A DNA stretch of 64,000 nucleotides, taken from Cytophagaceae bacterium. Its GTDB lineage: Bacteria > Bacteroidota > Bacteroidia > Flavobacteriales > Flavobacteriaceae. The notes under the pieces were generated by a model that saw only the letters and a program-made list of their open reading frames with translations, was not told the origin of the DNA and did not search any database. Position numbers and translations under genes: made by a program. Positions 23,492 to 32,812 of this stretch are shown here, piece by piece. Where the stretch lies: assembly GCA_002710685.1 (NCBI GenBank), contig PALD01000066.1, positions 186,001 through 250,000 of the forward strand, given 5' to 3'. Positions within the stretch are counted from its first letter, which is position 1, and the number at the start of each line of letters is the position of its first letter.

Positions 23492-24090
23492 TTTTTAAAA
23501 TCTCCGTTAAACACAAATTCCCCGTGCGGTTTCCGCTCCCGTTCCTGTTTTATCTCCATTTTGCGAAGCTCTTCGGGCAAGACCGCGGGGTCACCGCCAT
23601 AATACCCCAAGGCCACACCGGTTGCAACATAGTAATGTTCTGGAAGCTTGAATTCTTTATCTGCCGCGGCATGGTTTATACCCGCCATTTGATGTACGGC
23701 AATACCCTCGTGCTGTGCCTGTATGGAGAACATGGCCATATATTGACCGCAGTCATAGGTTGCATGAAAATTTTCTTTTTTTCCATCCTGGCCGTACTTG
23801 TTGTATGCTATGAGCATGAGCACGGGTGCATTGCCTGCCCAGGACTTGTTGAACTCGCCAAAACAATCAAAAATCCTTTGGTAGGTCTCATCTCCCTTGA
23901 TACCGTAGATAATGACCCATGGCTGTATATTGTTAGAACTGGGTGCCCAGCGGCCGGCTTCGAGTAAAATATCCAGCGTTGCTCTGGTTACGGGTCTATC
24001 AGAAAAGACCCTTGGGCTCCACCGTTCCCTGATTTCAGGAAGAAGGTCAAATGTTGTAGGTGCTGTTTTCTTGGTTTGTGATTTGCTCAT
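23488..24090 (-). CDS. Nitroreductase-family flavoprotein
   Basis: The start is placed at MSKSQTKK (24090), seven bases after the upstream gene stops. Translation from 24183 would overlap that gene's coding region. About 200 aa. Family features are RWSPRVFSDRPV (FMN phosphate-binding start), AGRWAPSSNNIQPW (flavin-binding loop) and ATGVALGYYGGDPAVLPEELRK near the end. Such enzymes use FMN and NAD(P)H to reduce nitro compounds, quinones or related electrophiles as cytoplasmic dimers. Its position after the Cys-rich copper-type protein suggests a stress-response function. Confidence 0.88.
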   Translation of the reverse strand: MSKSQTKKTAPTTFDLLPEIRERWSPRVFSDRPVTRATLDILLEAGRWAPSSNNIQPWVIIYGIKGDETYQRIFDCFGEFNKSWAGNAPVLMLIAYNKYGQDGKKENFHATYDCGQYMAMFSIQAQHEGIAVHQMAGINHAAADKEFKLPEHYYVATGVALGYYGGDPAVLPEELRKMEIKQERERKPHGEFVFNGDFKK

Positions 24091-24097
24091 TATAAAT

Positions 24098-24409
24098 CTA
24101 TTTTCTAATCTTTCTAAGTTCATTGATACACGCTGAGCACGCCTCGCAACATGCTTCATAAATCTTGTCATCAGCATGGTCACAACATATCATGCACTCT
24201 TTGCAGACCTCGATATATGTGGGTATCATGCGGTAAAACAACAGGCTGTCGCGGGCAAATAGCTGTGTCATCAGGCCGGTGATTTCAGAACACTCCCTGG
24301 ATATACGGGCACACCCCGGATGGTTTATCCTCACGGAATGCAAAAAAGCCTGTTCACACTTGACCAAAACATGTGAAAAAATCCCAACAGTGTCCTCGGT
24401 AGCGACCAT
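24098..24409 (-). CDS. Four-helix-bundle, Cys-rich copper-binding-type protein
   Basis: 103 aa containing about ten cysteines in helix-compatible spacing: CKECMICCDHADDKIYEACC then EACSACINEL. This matches the DUF326/Csp-like four-helix copper-storage family, where thiolates inside the bundle bind many Cu(I) ions. There is no signal peptide, so a cytosolic store is expected. It lies between acp and the nitroreductase in one direction. Copper binding is inferred from family resemblance. Confidence 0.82.
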   Translation of the reverse strand: MVATEDTVGIFSHVLVKCEQAFLHSVRINHPGCARISRECSEITGLMTQLFARDSLLFYRMIPTYIEVCKECMICCDHADDKIYEACCEACSACINELRKIRK

Positions 24410-24479
24410 GTGTATTTTTCACAAAAGGTAGTACGAAAATAAATTATGGATATTCTTTTTAACAGGGCTTAACGCAGGT

Positions 24480-24731
24480 TTAACGCACTGTAGTCTTTGA
24501 TTCTATTAGGTTTATGGAATGTTCCACGGTGTCCATGTCAGGCAGTTCATCTTCTTCTATGGTGATGTCAAAGGCATCTTCTACATCAAGGACGATATCT
24601 ACAAGGTGGGTACTGTTAATGTTAAGATCATCAACAAGATGGCTGGAGGGTTTTATGGCAGATGCATCAACATCTTCGGGCAAATAGGGCTTAATGATTT
24701 CCTCAAGTTGATCGTAGATTTCCTGGTTCAT
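24480..24731 (-). CDS. Acyl carrier protein
   Basis: 83 aa, acidic, with VDDLNINSTHLVDIVLDVEDAF. Ser40 lies at the phosphopantetheine position, with the usual DSL replaced by NST. The length and four-helix pattern match type II ACPs. It follows the KS gene with a 32-base gap and presumably carries the acyl chain handled by the KS and dehydratase. The variant NST motif indicates a specialised rather than housekeeping ACP. Confidence 0.88.
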   Translation of the reverse strand: MNQEIYDQLEEIIKPYLPEDVDASAIKPSSHLVDDLNINSTHLVDIVLDVEDAFDITIEEDELPDMDTVEHSINLIESKTTVR

Positions 24732-24763
24732 TATAAATAGGGTGTTATTTTAAGTTGCCTAAG

Positions 24764-26029
24764 TTAGAATTTTCTAAATATAATGCAACAATTAACATCT
24801 CCAAAACCAAAACTGGCTTTCGCCAAAACATCCACCCTTGTGTTCAACATTTTTCTGGGTGCGCGACCCGGCTCCATGACTTCGGCAATTTCTGGATGAA
24901 GTGTCTCCAGGTTTACATTGGGAAAGATAAACTGCTCCTTGAGCTGTAGTACAGAAGCCACACATTCTATGCTTCCGGCGGCAGCCAGGCAATGTCCCAC
25001 CATACCCTTTATGGAGTTGATATATGGAAGGTCATCTCCCTTGCGCCCCAGTGCTCTTGACCAGTTATGTACCTCCAGGCCATCCTTTGCCGTGGCGGTC
25101 AAGTGCCCATTAATGGCATCGATGGCATCAGGTTTTATCCCGGCATCACGTATGGCATTCTCAATGCAGCGCCTTACCGCATGTGGATTTGGCGCCGTCA
25201 TGGTACCGCCTTCCCTCTGGCCACCGTTGTTGACCTCACCACCCAGGATTTCTGCATAGATTGTTGCCCCCCGTTCTTGGGCAGATGCTAGGCTTTCAAG
25301 CACGAGTGCCCCCGCGCCGCACCCGGGGACAAATCCCTGGGCATCTGCATCCATGGGCCGGCTGGCCTTGGTGGGCCTATCGTTAAACTTTGACGGCAGG
25401 ATGCGCAGGGCATCAAATCCGCCCCATACATAAGGGCCTCCATCGCTTGTGCTGCCGGCAAGCATACGTTTGGCCTTACCGTTCTGTATACGTTCAAAGG
25501 CGAGGTAAATAGACTCCGTACCGGTGGTGCAGGCAGATGAATTGGTGGTCACCAGGTTGCCAAAACCTATCTTGCCCCCCAGATAGGCACTCACGCCGCT
25601 GCTCATCGTTTGCTGTACGCTGGTACTGCCCAGGCGCCTCACGTTGCCCTCATCTACTTTTATTATGCTTTCGCGAAATTTATCAACCCCCAATGAACCA
25701 GACCCAAAAATACAGCCACTATCATAGTCACAATGCTCTTCATGAATGGACAAGCCAGCATCTTCCCAGGCCTGCATACCGGCAATAACACCATACAAAA
25801 TACCCGAACTATTGAAATTACGCAGTTCAAGTGGTGTAAAATATCTTGATTTTAACTGTTCTGGCACAAGTGGCATCCCTCCTATCTGACAGGAGAATTT
25901 GAGTTTTTCTAGCTCACTAAAATACCGTATGCCACTCTTGCCCGTTTTTAATGCTTCGGTAAAATCTGAGATGTTTGTGCCATTGGGGGCGCAGACCCCC
26001 ATACCGGTGACAACGACCCTGTTCTTCAT
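24764..26029 (-). CDS. Beta-ketoacyl-ACP synthase (KAS I/II type)
   Basis: 421 aa thiolase-fold condensing enzyme. The Cys-His-His triad is visible as Cys167 in TNSSACTTGTES, His309 in AINGHLTATAKDG and His346 in KGMVGHCLAAAGS. The start MKNRVVVTGMGVCAPNG is typical of FabF-like enzymes. It overlaps the dehydratase gene by four bases and precedes the ACP gene. This is a three-gene set for elongating or modifying one particular acyl chain, as in aryl-polyene or lipid-modification clusters, but the diagnostic partner genes are missing. Confidence 0.92.
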   Translation of the reverse strand: MKNRVVVTGMGVCAPNGTNISDFTEALKTGKSGIRYFSELEKLKFSCQIGGMPLVPEQLKSRYFTPLELRNFNSSGILYGVIAGMQAWEDAGLSIHEEHCDYDSGCIFGSGSLGVDKFRESIIKVDEGNVRRLGSTSVQQTMSSGVSAYLGGKIGFGNLVTTNSSACTTGTESIYLAFERIQNGKAKRMLAGSTSDGGPYVWGGFDALRILPSKFNDRPTKASRPMDADAQGFVPGCGAGALVLESLASAQERGATIYAEILGGEVNNGGQREGGTMTAPNPHAVRRCIENAIRDAGIKPDAIDAINGHLTATAKDGLEVHNWSRALGRKGDDLPYINSIKGMVGHCLAAAGSIECVASVLQLKEQFIFPNVNLETLHPEIAEVMEPGRAPRKMLNTRVDVLAKASFGFGDVNCCIIFRKF

Positions 26030-26490
26030 TTTTTAGGAATTAACATTCCAGATAAAGTTCCGGCGCAAGCCTTATCACCATTCTCCCTGAAGAGGTTGAC
26101 CTTACACTTTAATTTATTTAATCTAAAATATTGTAAATCAGATATCACCGTTACTTTTTCATCAGGAAACACGGGCGCCATGAACTGTACATGAGATTCT
26201 GCCATGGCTACCATTGCATTGACCTTGAGGTCATAATCCTTAGAGGCAAGAATGTTGATGCCCAGGCAGACCAGCCCTATCTGCGCCATGCATTCCGTGA
26301 GGATGACCCCGGGCGTGACGGGATAGCCCACAAAATGACCTTTGTAAAAAAATGAATCTGCCGGAAATGTGCAATGACCCTCAATATGGGTGTCCGTGAC
26401 ATTATCTATACCATCCACAAAAAGAAATGGCTTGGTATAAGGGAGTTTTTCTATTATTTCGTGTGATTTCAAGGTTATGGGTTGATGCAT
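26026..26490 (-). CDS. FabA/FabZ-like 3-hydroxyacyl-ACP dehydratase
   Basis: 154 aa single hotdog domain. Catalytic His52 lies in YKGHFVGYPVTPG and the partner Glu66 in VILTECMAQ. The protein would dehydrate 3-hydroxyacyl-ACP in the same pathway as the overlapping KS. Its start lies 16 bases inside the end of the upstream metalloprotease gene, so the two are cotranscribed. A GHFxGxPxxPG with Glu in the central helix is more FabZ-like than FabA-like. Confidence 0.88.
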   Translation of the reverse strand: MHQPITLKSHEIIEKLPYTKPFLFVDGIDNVTDTHIEGHCTFPADSFFYKGHFVGYPVTPGVILTECMAQIGLVCLGINILASKDYDLKVNAMVAMAESHVQFMAPVFPDEKVTVISDLQYFRLNKLKCKVNLFRENGDKACAGTLSGMLIPKK

Positions 26491-28880
26491 TGGTAGCTTC
26501 CTATAGGTGAGCCATCGGGGATTTTTGGCGCTGGGATTATTGTAAAATCTTCTGGTTTTTCAAAGAATTGCTTGATGTCATAATTTAAATATTTCTTTTG
26601 TTCATCACTGGCAACAACCTTTAATGGAATATCCATCAATGCCTTCATGGCCCCAGCCTTTACCTGCGGAATACTTTTTTTATTGACAAATACATTCTTG
26701 AGATGTTTTACCACACTCATATTTATGGTGTTCTGAACTTCGGTAAGATAAGAATTCCCTTGTTTTTGTTCAACGGTTGCCTTTAAAAGTTCGTCAAGTA
26801 TGGATTGCAGGGTAGGCATCTTGTCATTAATGGCGTGGTTTGCCACGATCCTGTTCATACGTTCAGGGTTGAGCAATAGGCCCAGGGTCATGTCGCTCGC
26901 GGTCTCAACGGCACCCAGCGGATCAAAGGTTATACCCGTATTGCCGTTGAAGCTCTCGCGGGTCCTGTTATACCCATAGGCCCGTGGTGGAAAAAGGCTC
27001 AGTTTATCCTCGGGTATGGCAAGCGTCCCAGCATCAAGCGTTTTAAGAACCGCATCCAATGCCTTTAGCTGTACCTTAGGATCTAGCAAAACCATGGGGG
27101 CGCTGTCCATATCTCCCTTTACGGCATATCTATAATCTACCCCGCCCACTGATTTTACGGCAGCTTCCGTCTGGTAGCGATGATAAAGGTACAAGGGCAC
27201 GAATACGTCTTCGAGCACGGTGTAGGGTTCATCCGTACGAATATTATCCACTGAAAAATTCCTGATGGCCGTTTTGCGCAAGCGTAACATATCTTCTAGT
27301 TCGGCCGCAGCGTCTGCACCGTTGTCCCACAAATGTGCTTTGGGATGCGCCCCATCAACGGCACGGGAGTCTCCATCAGTTATGAACAATAGGTTTTCTT
27401 GCGTGGCCCGGTCCAGGATCTTGTCAAGAAATTTCTTTTCATTTGTGCCCTGGGGGATGTCACTATAGCTATAGGCTACAATGATCTTGTCCCATTCGCC
27501 AATGTTTGTATCATACGCGTTGCTAAAATCTACCTTTCCATCCTTTAGCGTCAAGGTGGGGTGTGGATAGTCCATCACGCTGGCGCGGTTGCTTATGCTT
27601 GCAGCAAAATTATGTGCAAAGCCCAGTGTGTGCCCCACCTCATGCGCAGACAATTGACGAATACGTGCAATGGCCATCTTGAGCATGGGATCATGCAGGG
27701 TATCGCTTTCGCCGAAAGGCTTATCCATCAATGCCTGGGCAATCATATAATCCTGGCGTATGCGCAAGCTTCCCAGGCTTACATGCCCCTTGATGATCTC
27801 ACCGGTGCGCGGGTCAGTCACACTTGAACCGTAGCTCCAGCCACGGGTGCTGCGGTGTACCCACTGGATGACGTTGTACCGCAAATCCATCATGTCAGCA
27901 CCTTCGGGCAGCATCTTGACCTGAAAAGCGTCCTTATATCCTATGGCTTCATAGGCCTGGTTCCACCAGCGGGCACCTTCCAGCAAGGCTGAGCGCACAG
28001 GCTCTGGCGTACCGGGATCCAGATAGTAGATTATGGGCTCGACAGCCTCGCTCACAGCGGCCCGTGGGTCTTTTTTTTCTAACCGGTGGCGGGTGATGAA
28101 CCTCTTTTCTATAGGTTCATAGACCGGGGTGGAATAGTCTGCATAACTGATGGAGAACGAACCACTCCTGGGGTCAAATTCCCGGGGCTTGTAACCCGGT
28201 TCTGGCAATTGCACAAAACTAAAATGCTGTAGGACGGTAATATTTGAAGGGTCGGGAACCACGCTCCTCACAAGCCTGCCCGTGGGTTCTCCCGAAAGGG
28301 TAATGAGCGATTCAAACTCTGTATTCTTAGGAAATGCCTTTGTGTTTTCCATGGCAATGGCACTCTTGTTCTTGTCAACTTTGTAGGTGCCTTCTTTTGC
28401 CCTCTTGAGCCTGGAGGCCACACCATGTGCGTCTTCCATGAGGAAGGAGGTAAGGTCAATCAAGTAGGTGTCATCCTGGGTATCTTCTATCTTGAAGCCA
28501 TAGAGGATAGATTTACCAAATGCCTGCTCTATGGACTTTTTTTCTGCTTCATTGTCAGTGACCGCGCGGTATTTTTGATTGGGTTCAAGCAAAAGCAGCT
28601 TGTTGCCGGCCTTGATAAACTTGACGATGGAGGTGCCGCCCAGTTGCCCCCTGTCCAGGCCTATATCATTAGATCCCAAACCGCTTTTTAAAGAATGCAC
28701 ATAGATAAACTCTTGATCTACCCTGCTTGCGGGCACTTCAATAAAGAGCTTGTCTTCTTCAGGGTTGTAGTGATAGGTAAAAAAGCCTTTTTGGGAAACC
28801 AGGTCTTTTTTATCTGCTAAAAATTGTCCAAAAATGAACTGTGTACAGCAAATGAGCGTGAGGGTAATTGTTTTTTTCAT
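26475..28880 (-). CDS. Secreted zinc metalloprotease with DUF5117/DUF5118-type architecture
   Basis: The start is placed at MKKTITLTLICC (28880), giving about 801 aa with a clean signal peptide ending near QFIFGQ. The upstream ATG at 28919 would precede the signal with extra residues. SAHEVGHTLGFAHNF (around residue 411) is the HExxHxxxxxH zinc signature of gluzincin/metzincin-type peptidases. The N-terminal region (FLADKKDLVSQKGFFTYHYN) and the long C-terminal helical region fit the Bacteroidota DUF5117/DUF5118 metalloprotease family. The substrate is unknown. It is the first gene of the run that continues into the FabZ-KS-ACP set, an unexpected pairing. Confidence 0.85.
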   Translation of the reverse strand: MKKTITLTLICCTQFIFGQFLADKKDLVSQKGFFTYHYNPEEDKLFIEVPASRVDQEFIYVHSLKSGLGSNDIGLDRGQLGGTSIVKFIKAGNKLLLLEPNQKYRAVTDNEAEKKSIEQAFGKSILYGFKIEDTQDDTYLIDLTSFLMEDAHGVASRLKRAKEGTYKVDKNKSAIAMENTKAFPKNTEFESLITLSGEPTGRLVRSVVPDPSNITVLQHFSFVQLPEPGYKPREFDPRSGSFSISYADYSTPVYEPIEKRFITRHRLEKKDPRAAVSEAVEPIIYYLDPGTPEPVRSALLEGARWWNQAYEAIGYKDAFQVKMLPEGADMMDLRYNVIQWVHRSTRGWSYGSSVTDPRTGEIIKGHVSLGSLRIRQDYMIAQALMDKPFGESDTLHDPMLKMAIARIRQLSAHEVGHTLGFAHNFAASISNRASVMDYPHPTLTLKDGKVDFSNAYDTNIGEWDKIIVAYSYSDIPQGTNEKKFLDKILDRATQENLLFITDGDSRAVDGAHPKAHLWDNGADAAAELEDMLRLRKTAIRNFSVDNIRTDEPYTVLEDVFVPLYLYHRYQTEAAVKSVGGVDYRYAVKGDMDSAPMVLLDPKVQLKALDAVLKTLDAGTLAIPEDKLSLFPPRAYGYNRTRESFNGNTGITFDPLGAVETASDMTLGLLLNPERMNRIVANHAINDKMPTLQSILDELLKATVEQKQGNSYLTEVQNTINMSVVKHLKNVFVNKKSIPQVKAGAMKALMDIPLKVVASDEQKKYLNYDIKQFFEKPEDFTIIPAPKIPDGSPIGSYQCINP

Positions 28881-29052
28881 GGAAATAGTTTGGCCTAAAG
28901 TTAAATCAAAAATCCACAATCAACCTAGATGAGAAAATAGCAAAAATATAGGGGTTAAAATACGAATATAAAATTTTAAAACACGAATTCTTATGAATTA
29001 TAAAACCCTCTTTTCATTGATTATCATTAACTTATACCAAAAGAATTTTACA

Positions 29053-30513
29053 ATGCCCAACCGACACCCAATCTTTAAACAATATCAAAAAAACCCGTTG
29101 CTGTATGACGAGATTTTTGACAAAAAAGGAAATGTAAGAAAAGTCTATAAAAAACTTTTTGACCTCTATAGTGGGATATCAATAGAGGACTTTCATAGCT
29201 TGAACCACAAGGCAAAATCCTCTTTTTTCAATCAGGGAATCACCTTTCAGGTATATAGCGACAAGGAGACCAAAGAAAAGATTTTTCCGTTTGACCTGTT
29301 TCCCAGGATTATAGATCAAAGAGAATGGGAAATCATAGAGAAGGGGGCCTTGCAGCGGGCACATGCCCTTAATGCCTTCCTGTGGGATATCTATCATGAC
29401 AAGAAGATTATCAAAGATGGCATCGTGCCGCTTGAAATGATAAGCACATCCGTCAATTATCTTGATCAAATGATAGGTGTAGACCCACCGGGCGGTATCT
29501 ATAACCATATCTCTGGAACAGATTTGATCAAACATGCAGATGGCGATTATTATGTGCTAGAAGATAACATACGCTGCCCATCAGGAGTAAGTTATGTAAT
29601 CTGTAACCGCACGGCATTAAAACGCGCGCTATTTGGCGTTTTTAACCATTACAGGGCATATTCGGTAACAGACTATGCACAAAACCTCCTGGAAATCATG
29701 GAGACCGTAAAACCACACCATGTGGATAGTCCCAACTGTGTACTTATTACCCCGGGGATGTACAACTCGGCTTATTATGAACATTCGTATTTGGCAAAGG
29801 CCATGGGCGTTGAACTCGTGGAGGGGCGTGACCTGTATGTTGAAAATGATTTTGTCTATATGCAGACCATCAATGGGCCAGAAAAGGTAGATGTGATCTA
29901 CAGGCGTATCGATGACCAGTTTATTGACCCGTTTGAGTTTAAACCAGATTCTACCTTGGGGGTCCCAGGTTTGTTTGCCGCCTATAAAAAAGGTAATGTA
30001 TGCCTTGTAAATGCTCCGGGTACCGGGGTTGCAGATGACAAGGCCGTCTATACCTATATGCCGGAAATCATTGAATATTACCTGGGTGAAAAGCCCATCC
30101 TTAAAAATGTGAGAACCTATAAATGTGGCAGGCCAGATGAACTGCAATACGTGCTGGAAAATATTGATAAACTTGTGGTCAAGCCGGTAGATGAAGCCGG
30201 TGGCTATGGTATTTCCATAGGAAACCAGTTGACAAAAGATGAAATCAAGGAGGTACAGTATAAAATTAAAGCAAGCCCCAGAAAATACATCGCACAGCCC
30301 ATCATGTCCCTCTCTGTACATGCAACCTATATAGAGGAGACACAATCCTTTGAACAACGGCATATCGATTTGCGCACCTTTGCCATCCTGGGCAAGAACA
30401 AGGAGTTTGTGCTTAAGGGGGGGCTGTCCCGCGTTGCGCTAAAAAGGGGCAACCTGGTTGTTAACTCTTCTCAAGGAGGTGGCAGCAAGGACACGTGGGT
30501 ACTTAAAGATTAA
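29053..30513 (+). CDS. Circularly permuted ATP-grasp type 2 protein (DUF404/407-like)
   Basis: The start at MPNRHPIFKQYQKNP (29053) is chosen over the ATG at 28993 because the extra leader is unrelated to the family. About 486 aa. Motifs: VDPPGGIYNHISGTDL, YVLEDNIRCPSGVSYV and DKLVVKPVDEAGGYGI, the last being the ATP-grasp Lys/Glu segment. Relatives ligate amino acids or amines to peptides and usually sit beside an alpha-E helical protein and a transglutaminase. Neither partner is in this window, so the gene stands alone here. Cytoplasmic, no signal peptide. Confidence 0.85.
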   Translation: MPNRHPIFKQYQKNPLLYDEIFDKKGNVRKVYKKLFDLYSGISIEDFHSLNHKAKSSFFNQGITFQVYSDKETKEKIFPFDLFPRIIDQREWEIIEKGALQRAHALNAFLWDIYHDKKIIKDGIVPLEMISTSVNYLDQMIGVDPPGGIYNHISGTDLIKHADGDYYVLEDNIRCPSGVSYVICNRTALKRALFGVFNHYRAYSVTDYAQNLLEIMETVKPHHVDSPNCVLITPGMYNSAYYEHSYLAKAMGVELVEGRDLYVENDFVYMQTINGPEKVDVIYRRIDDQFIDPFEFKPDSTLGVPGLFAAYKKGNVCLVNAPGTGVADDKAVYTYMPEIIEYYLGEKPILKNVRTYKCGRPDELQYVLENIDKLVVKPVDEAGGYGISIGNQLTKDEIKEVQYKIKASPRKYIAQPIMSLSVHATYIEETQSFEQRHIDLRTFAILGKNKEFVLKGGLSRVALKRGNLVVNSSQGGGSKDTWVLKD

Positions 30514-30566
30514 TACCCTATGTTTTCACTTAAAAGTATTATTTTCGGGATACAAAAAAGTAACCC

Positions 30567-31697
30567 ATGAAAATCTTCAGTGCCCTGTCTGGGCTTTTGT
30601 TTTTATCAAGTATCATTGCTTGCGCTCAAGGCGAAAATCAAGTAAAGGAAGGTGATGTTCCCATTACCGTTTCCACAAAATATACGCACGAAGTCGTTGT
30701 GCCAGATATCACAAATCCTTGGGGAATGGACTTTCTACCGGACGGAAGCATCCTCATTACCGAAAAAAGCGGGAAGCTCATACATTTTAAAGACGGCAAC
30801 CAGACTGAAATCTCAGGCGCCCCAGAGGTATCAAATCGTGGTCAGGGAGGCCTGCTGGATATCATGTTGCATCCAGACTATGAAAAAAATGGATGGATCT
30901 ACATGACCTACTCCTCACCAGAGGGTGAAGAAAAAGGAGCAAACACCGCATTGATGCGTGCCAAGCTCAACGGTACAAGCCTTACAAATCAAGAGGTGCT
31001 GTATAAAGCATCACCCAATACGACCAAGGGGCAACACTTTGGCAGCCGTATCGTTTTTGATAAGGAAAATCACGTTTATTTCAGTGCCGGAGAACGCGGC
31101 GAGCGCGATATCAATCCACAGGATATCACACGTGACAATGGTAAAATCTACAGGCTCAATGATGATGGCAGCATCCCGGCTGATAATCCCTTTGTGAATG
31201 AAGCCAATGCAAAAAAAGCAATCTGGTCCTATGGCCACAGAAACCCGCAGGGGTTGACCATCAATCCACAAACCGGGGAAATTTGGGAACAGGAACATGG
31301 TCCACAGGGCGGTGACGAAATCAACATCATCAAGAAAGGAGCCAATTTTGGGTGGCCGGTCATCACCTACGGCATCAATTACAGTGGCACAAAAATCACC
31401 GATGAAACATCCCGTCCGGGCATGGAGCAACCCGTGTATTACTGGTTGCCCTCTATCGCTCCCAGCGGTATGACCTTTGTTACCAGTGACAAATATCCTG
31501 AACTTAAGGGCAACCTTTTAAATGGATCTTTAAAATTTTTATATCTGGAAGCTGATTACCTTGAGGGTAAAAAAGTAGTGAAAAGAGAAAAACTACTGGA
31601 TGGTGTGGGGCGTGTGCGTAATGTAAAGCAAGCACCTGATGGTTATGTCTATTTGGGTATTGAAGGTGTGGGAATTGTTAAGTTGATGACAAAATGA
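30567..31697 (+). CDS. PQQ-dependent aldose/sugar dehydrogenase, lipoprotein
   Basis: 376 aa. The signal MKIFSALSGLLFLSSIIAC ends in a lipobox. The six-bladed propeller of soluble glucose dehydrogenase-like enzymes is indicated by TNPWGMDFLPDGSILITEKSG, SNRGQGGLLDIMLHPDY, SYGHRNPQGLTINP, EHGPQGGDEIN and GANFGWPVITYG. It oxidises sugar aldehyde groups in the periplasm with PQQ as cofactor. The cytochrome c gene begins inside its stop codon, indicating direct electron transfer to that protein. No PQQ biosynthesis genes are visible, as is common in users of exogenous PQQ. Confidence 0.9.
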   Translation: MKIFSALSGLLFLSSIIACAQGENQVKEGDVPITVSTKYTHEVVVPDITNPWGMDFLPDGSILITEKSGKLIHFKDGNQTEISGAPEVSNRGQGGLLDIMLHPDYEKNGWIYMTYSSPEGEEKGANTALMRAKLNGTSLTNQEVLYKASPNTTKGQHFGSRIVFDKENHVYFSAGERGERDINPQDITRDNGKIYRLNDDGSIPADNPFVNEANAKKAIWSYGHRNPQGLTINPQTGEIWEQEHGPQGGDEINIIKKGANFGWPVITYGINYSGTKITDETSRPGMEQPVYYWLPSIAPSGMTFVTSDKYPELKGNLLNGSLKFLYLEADYLEGKKVVKREKLLDGVGRVRNVKQAPDGYVYLGIEGVGIVKLMTK

Positions 31698-32143
31698 TAA
31701 AATCACTCTTTACGCTCATTGCAGCGGTATTGCTCGTGTTTTCTTTTGGGTTAAACCCAAATAAAAACAAACCTGATTATACCATGATTCCCCGGGCTAC
31801 CCAGCTGGATACTGCCCTGGCGGCAAGCATGGAGCGTGGTGCGCAGGTGTACCTTGATTTTTGCCAGCAATGCCACATGCCAGATGGCAAGGGGCTTGAA
31901 GGCGTTTACCCTCCCCTAGCGGCATCAGATTTTTTGAAGAAAAACAGAAAACAAAGTATCCATGCGGTAAAATATGGCCTTAGCGGCGAAATAACCGTCA
32001 ATGAGAAAAAGTACAATACACCCATGCCCGGTCCGGGTCTGTATGACGAGGAAACCGTGGATGTGTTGAATTATATCATGAACTCCTGGGGGAACAAGCA
32101 AGAGATTGTCACCCAGGAAGAGGTTGACGCGGTCAAAGAATGA
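31694..32143 (+). CDS. c-type cytochrome, electron acceptor of the sugar dehydrogenase
   Basis: 149 aa. The signal peptide MIKSLFTLIAAVLLVFSFGL is followed by one haem site CQQCH (Cys57, Cys60, His61) and a distal Met in NTPMPGPGLYDEETV. That layout is a class I cytochrome c of the type found after periplasmic dehydrogenases. It overlaps the PQQ enzyme gene by four bases (ATGA). It stops directly against the convergent gene at 32144 with no spacer, so readthrough could make antisense RNA. Confidence 0.9.
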   Translation: MIKSLFTLIAAVLLVFSFGLNPNKNKPDYTMIPRATQLDTALAASMERGAQVYLDFCQQCHMPDGKGLEGVYPPLAASDFLKKNRKQSIHAVKYGLSGEITVNEKKYNTPMPGPGLYDEETVDVLNYIMNSWGNKQEIVTQEEVDAVKE

Positions 32144-32590
32144 TCATTTGTCTATACGTTTGTAATTTTCTGAGGAGAAGCGGTCACCATTTTCATCAAG
32201 TGTTATCTGCCTGTAGGAATCCTCGGTAATCTGTAGCTCAAAGGTAAACATGCGCATGGTGTCAATGATTTTCATCATGGAGGCCGAGCCATATTCCAGG
32301 GTTTCTATCAATTTATCATCAGCAACGATGTAACGCCCATAACCGAACCACTCCACGGAATCTATGGGTGCTGAGCGCGTCCACATCACACGGTCTTTAG
32401 TAAACACCTTGACCTGCCTGTACCCCTTGGTAGGTATCACGGTATCCATGACCTCATTATCTTCATAATAGTAAAAATCGACCAGCTCCCAAGCACCCTT
32501 GATGGTTGCGGTTTCTGGCGATGGGCTCTCGAGGGTACTAAAGGAGAAAATACCCAATAATATCGCTAAGGGAAATAATAGTAATCTCAT
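32144..32590 (-). CDS. Exported hypothetical protein, lipocalin-like pattern
   Basis: 148 aa. The N-terminal signal MRLLLFPLAILLGIFSFSTL is followed by a beta-rich domain beginning ATIKGAWELVDFYYYEDNEV. The GxWxLV start recalls lipocalin-like or DUF4488-type Bacteroidota proteins. The stop codon abuts that of the convergent cytochrome gene. Function unknown. The 223-bp gap upstream (32591-32812) probably contains back-to-back promoters for this gene and the rhamnosidase, but none is clear-cut. Confidence 0.72.
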   Translation of the reverse strand: MRLLLFPLAILLGIFSFSTLESPSPETATIKGAWELVDFYYYEDNEVMDTVIPTKGYRQVKVFTKDRVMWTRSAPIDSVEWFGYGRYIVADDKLIETLEYGSASMMKIIDTMRMFTFELQITEDSYRQITLDENGDRFSSENYKRIDK

Positions 32591-32812
32591 AATTGTAGGA
32601 TTTATTAAGTTTATACCATAATCCTTATTAAATTACGAAATTTTATTTTATGCACCTTATATTTTGTGGATATCAAAAACAAAGTTTGTTTATATTATGA
32701 ATATTAAATTACACTCCGCATATTCTCACTAGTAAAAAATGATTGCTAAATCGTTTTATTATTTTTCAATAGTATTTGTAATATTGTTGAGTATCCCGTC
32801 TCAATATATACC

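Noticed and set aside
24091-24183. Upstream nitroreductase start at 24183
   Set aside because: It would read through the 3' end of the Cys-rich gene in another frame and adds a Met/Arg-rich leader absent from the family.
29629-30363. A 244-codon minus-strand frame inside the ATP-grasp gene
   Set aside because: Shadow of a well-supported plus-strand gene. Cys/Phe/His-rich composition is typical of antisense frames.
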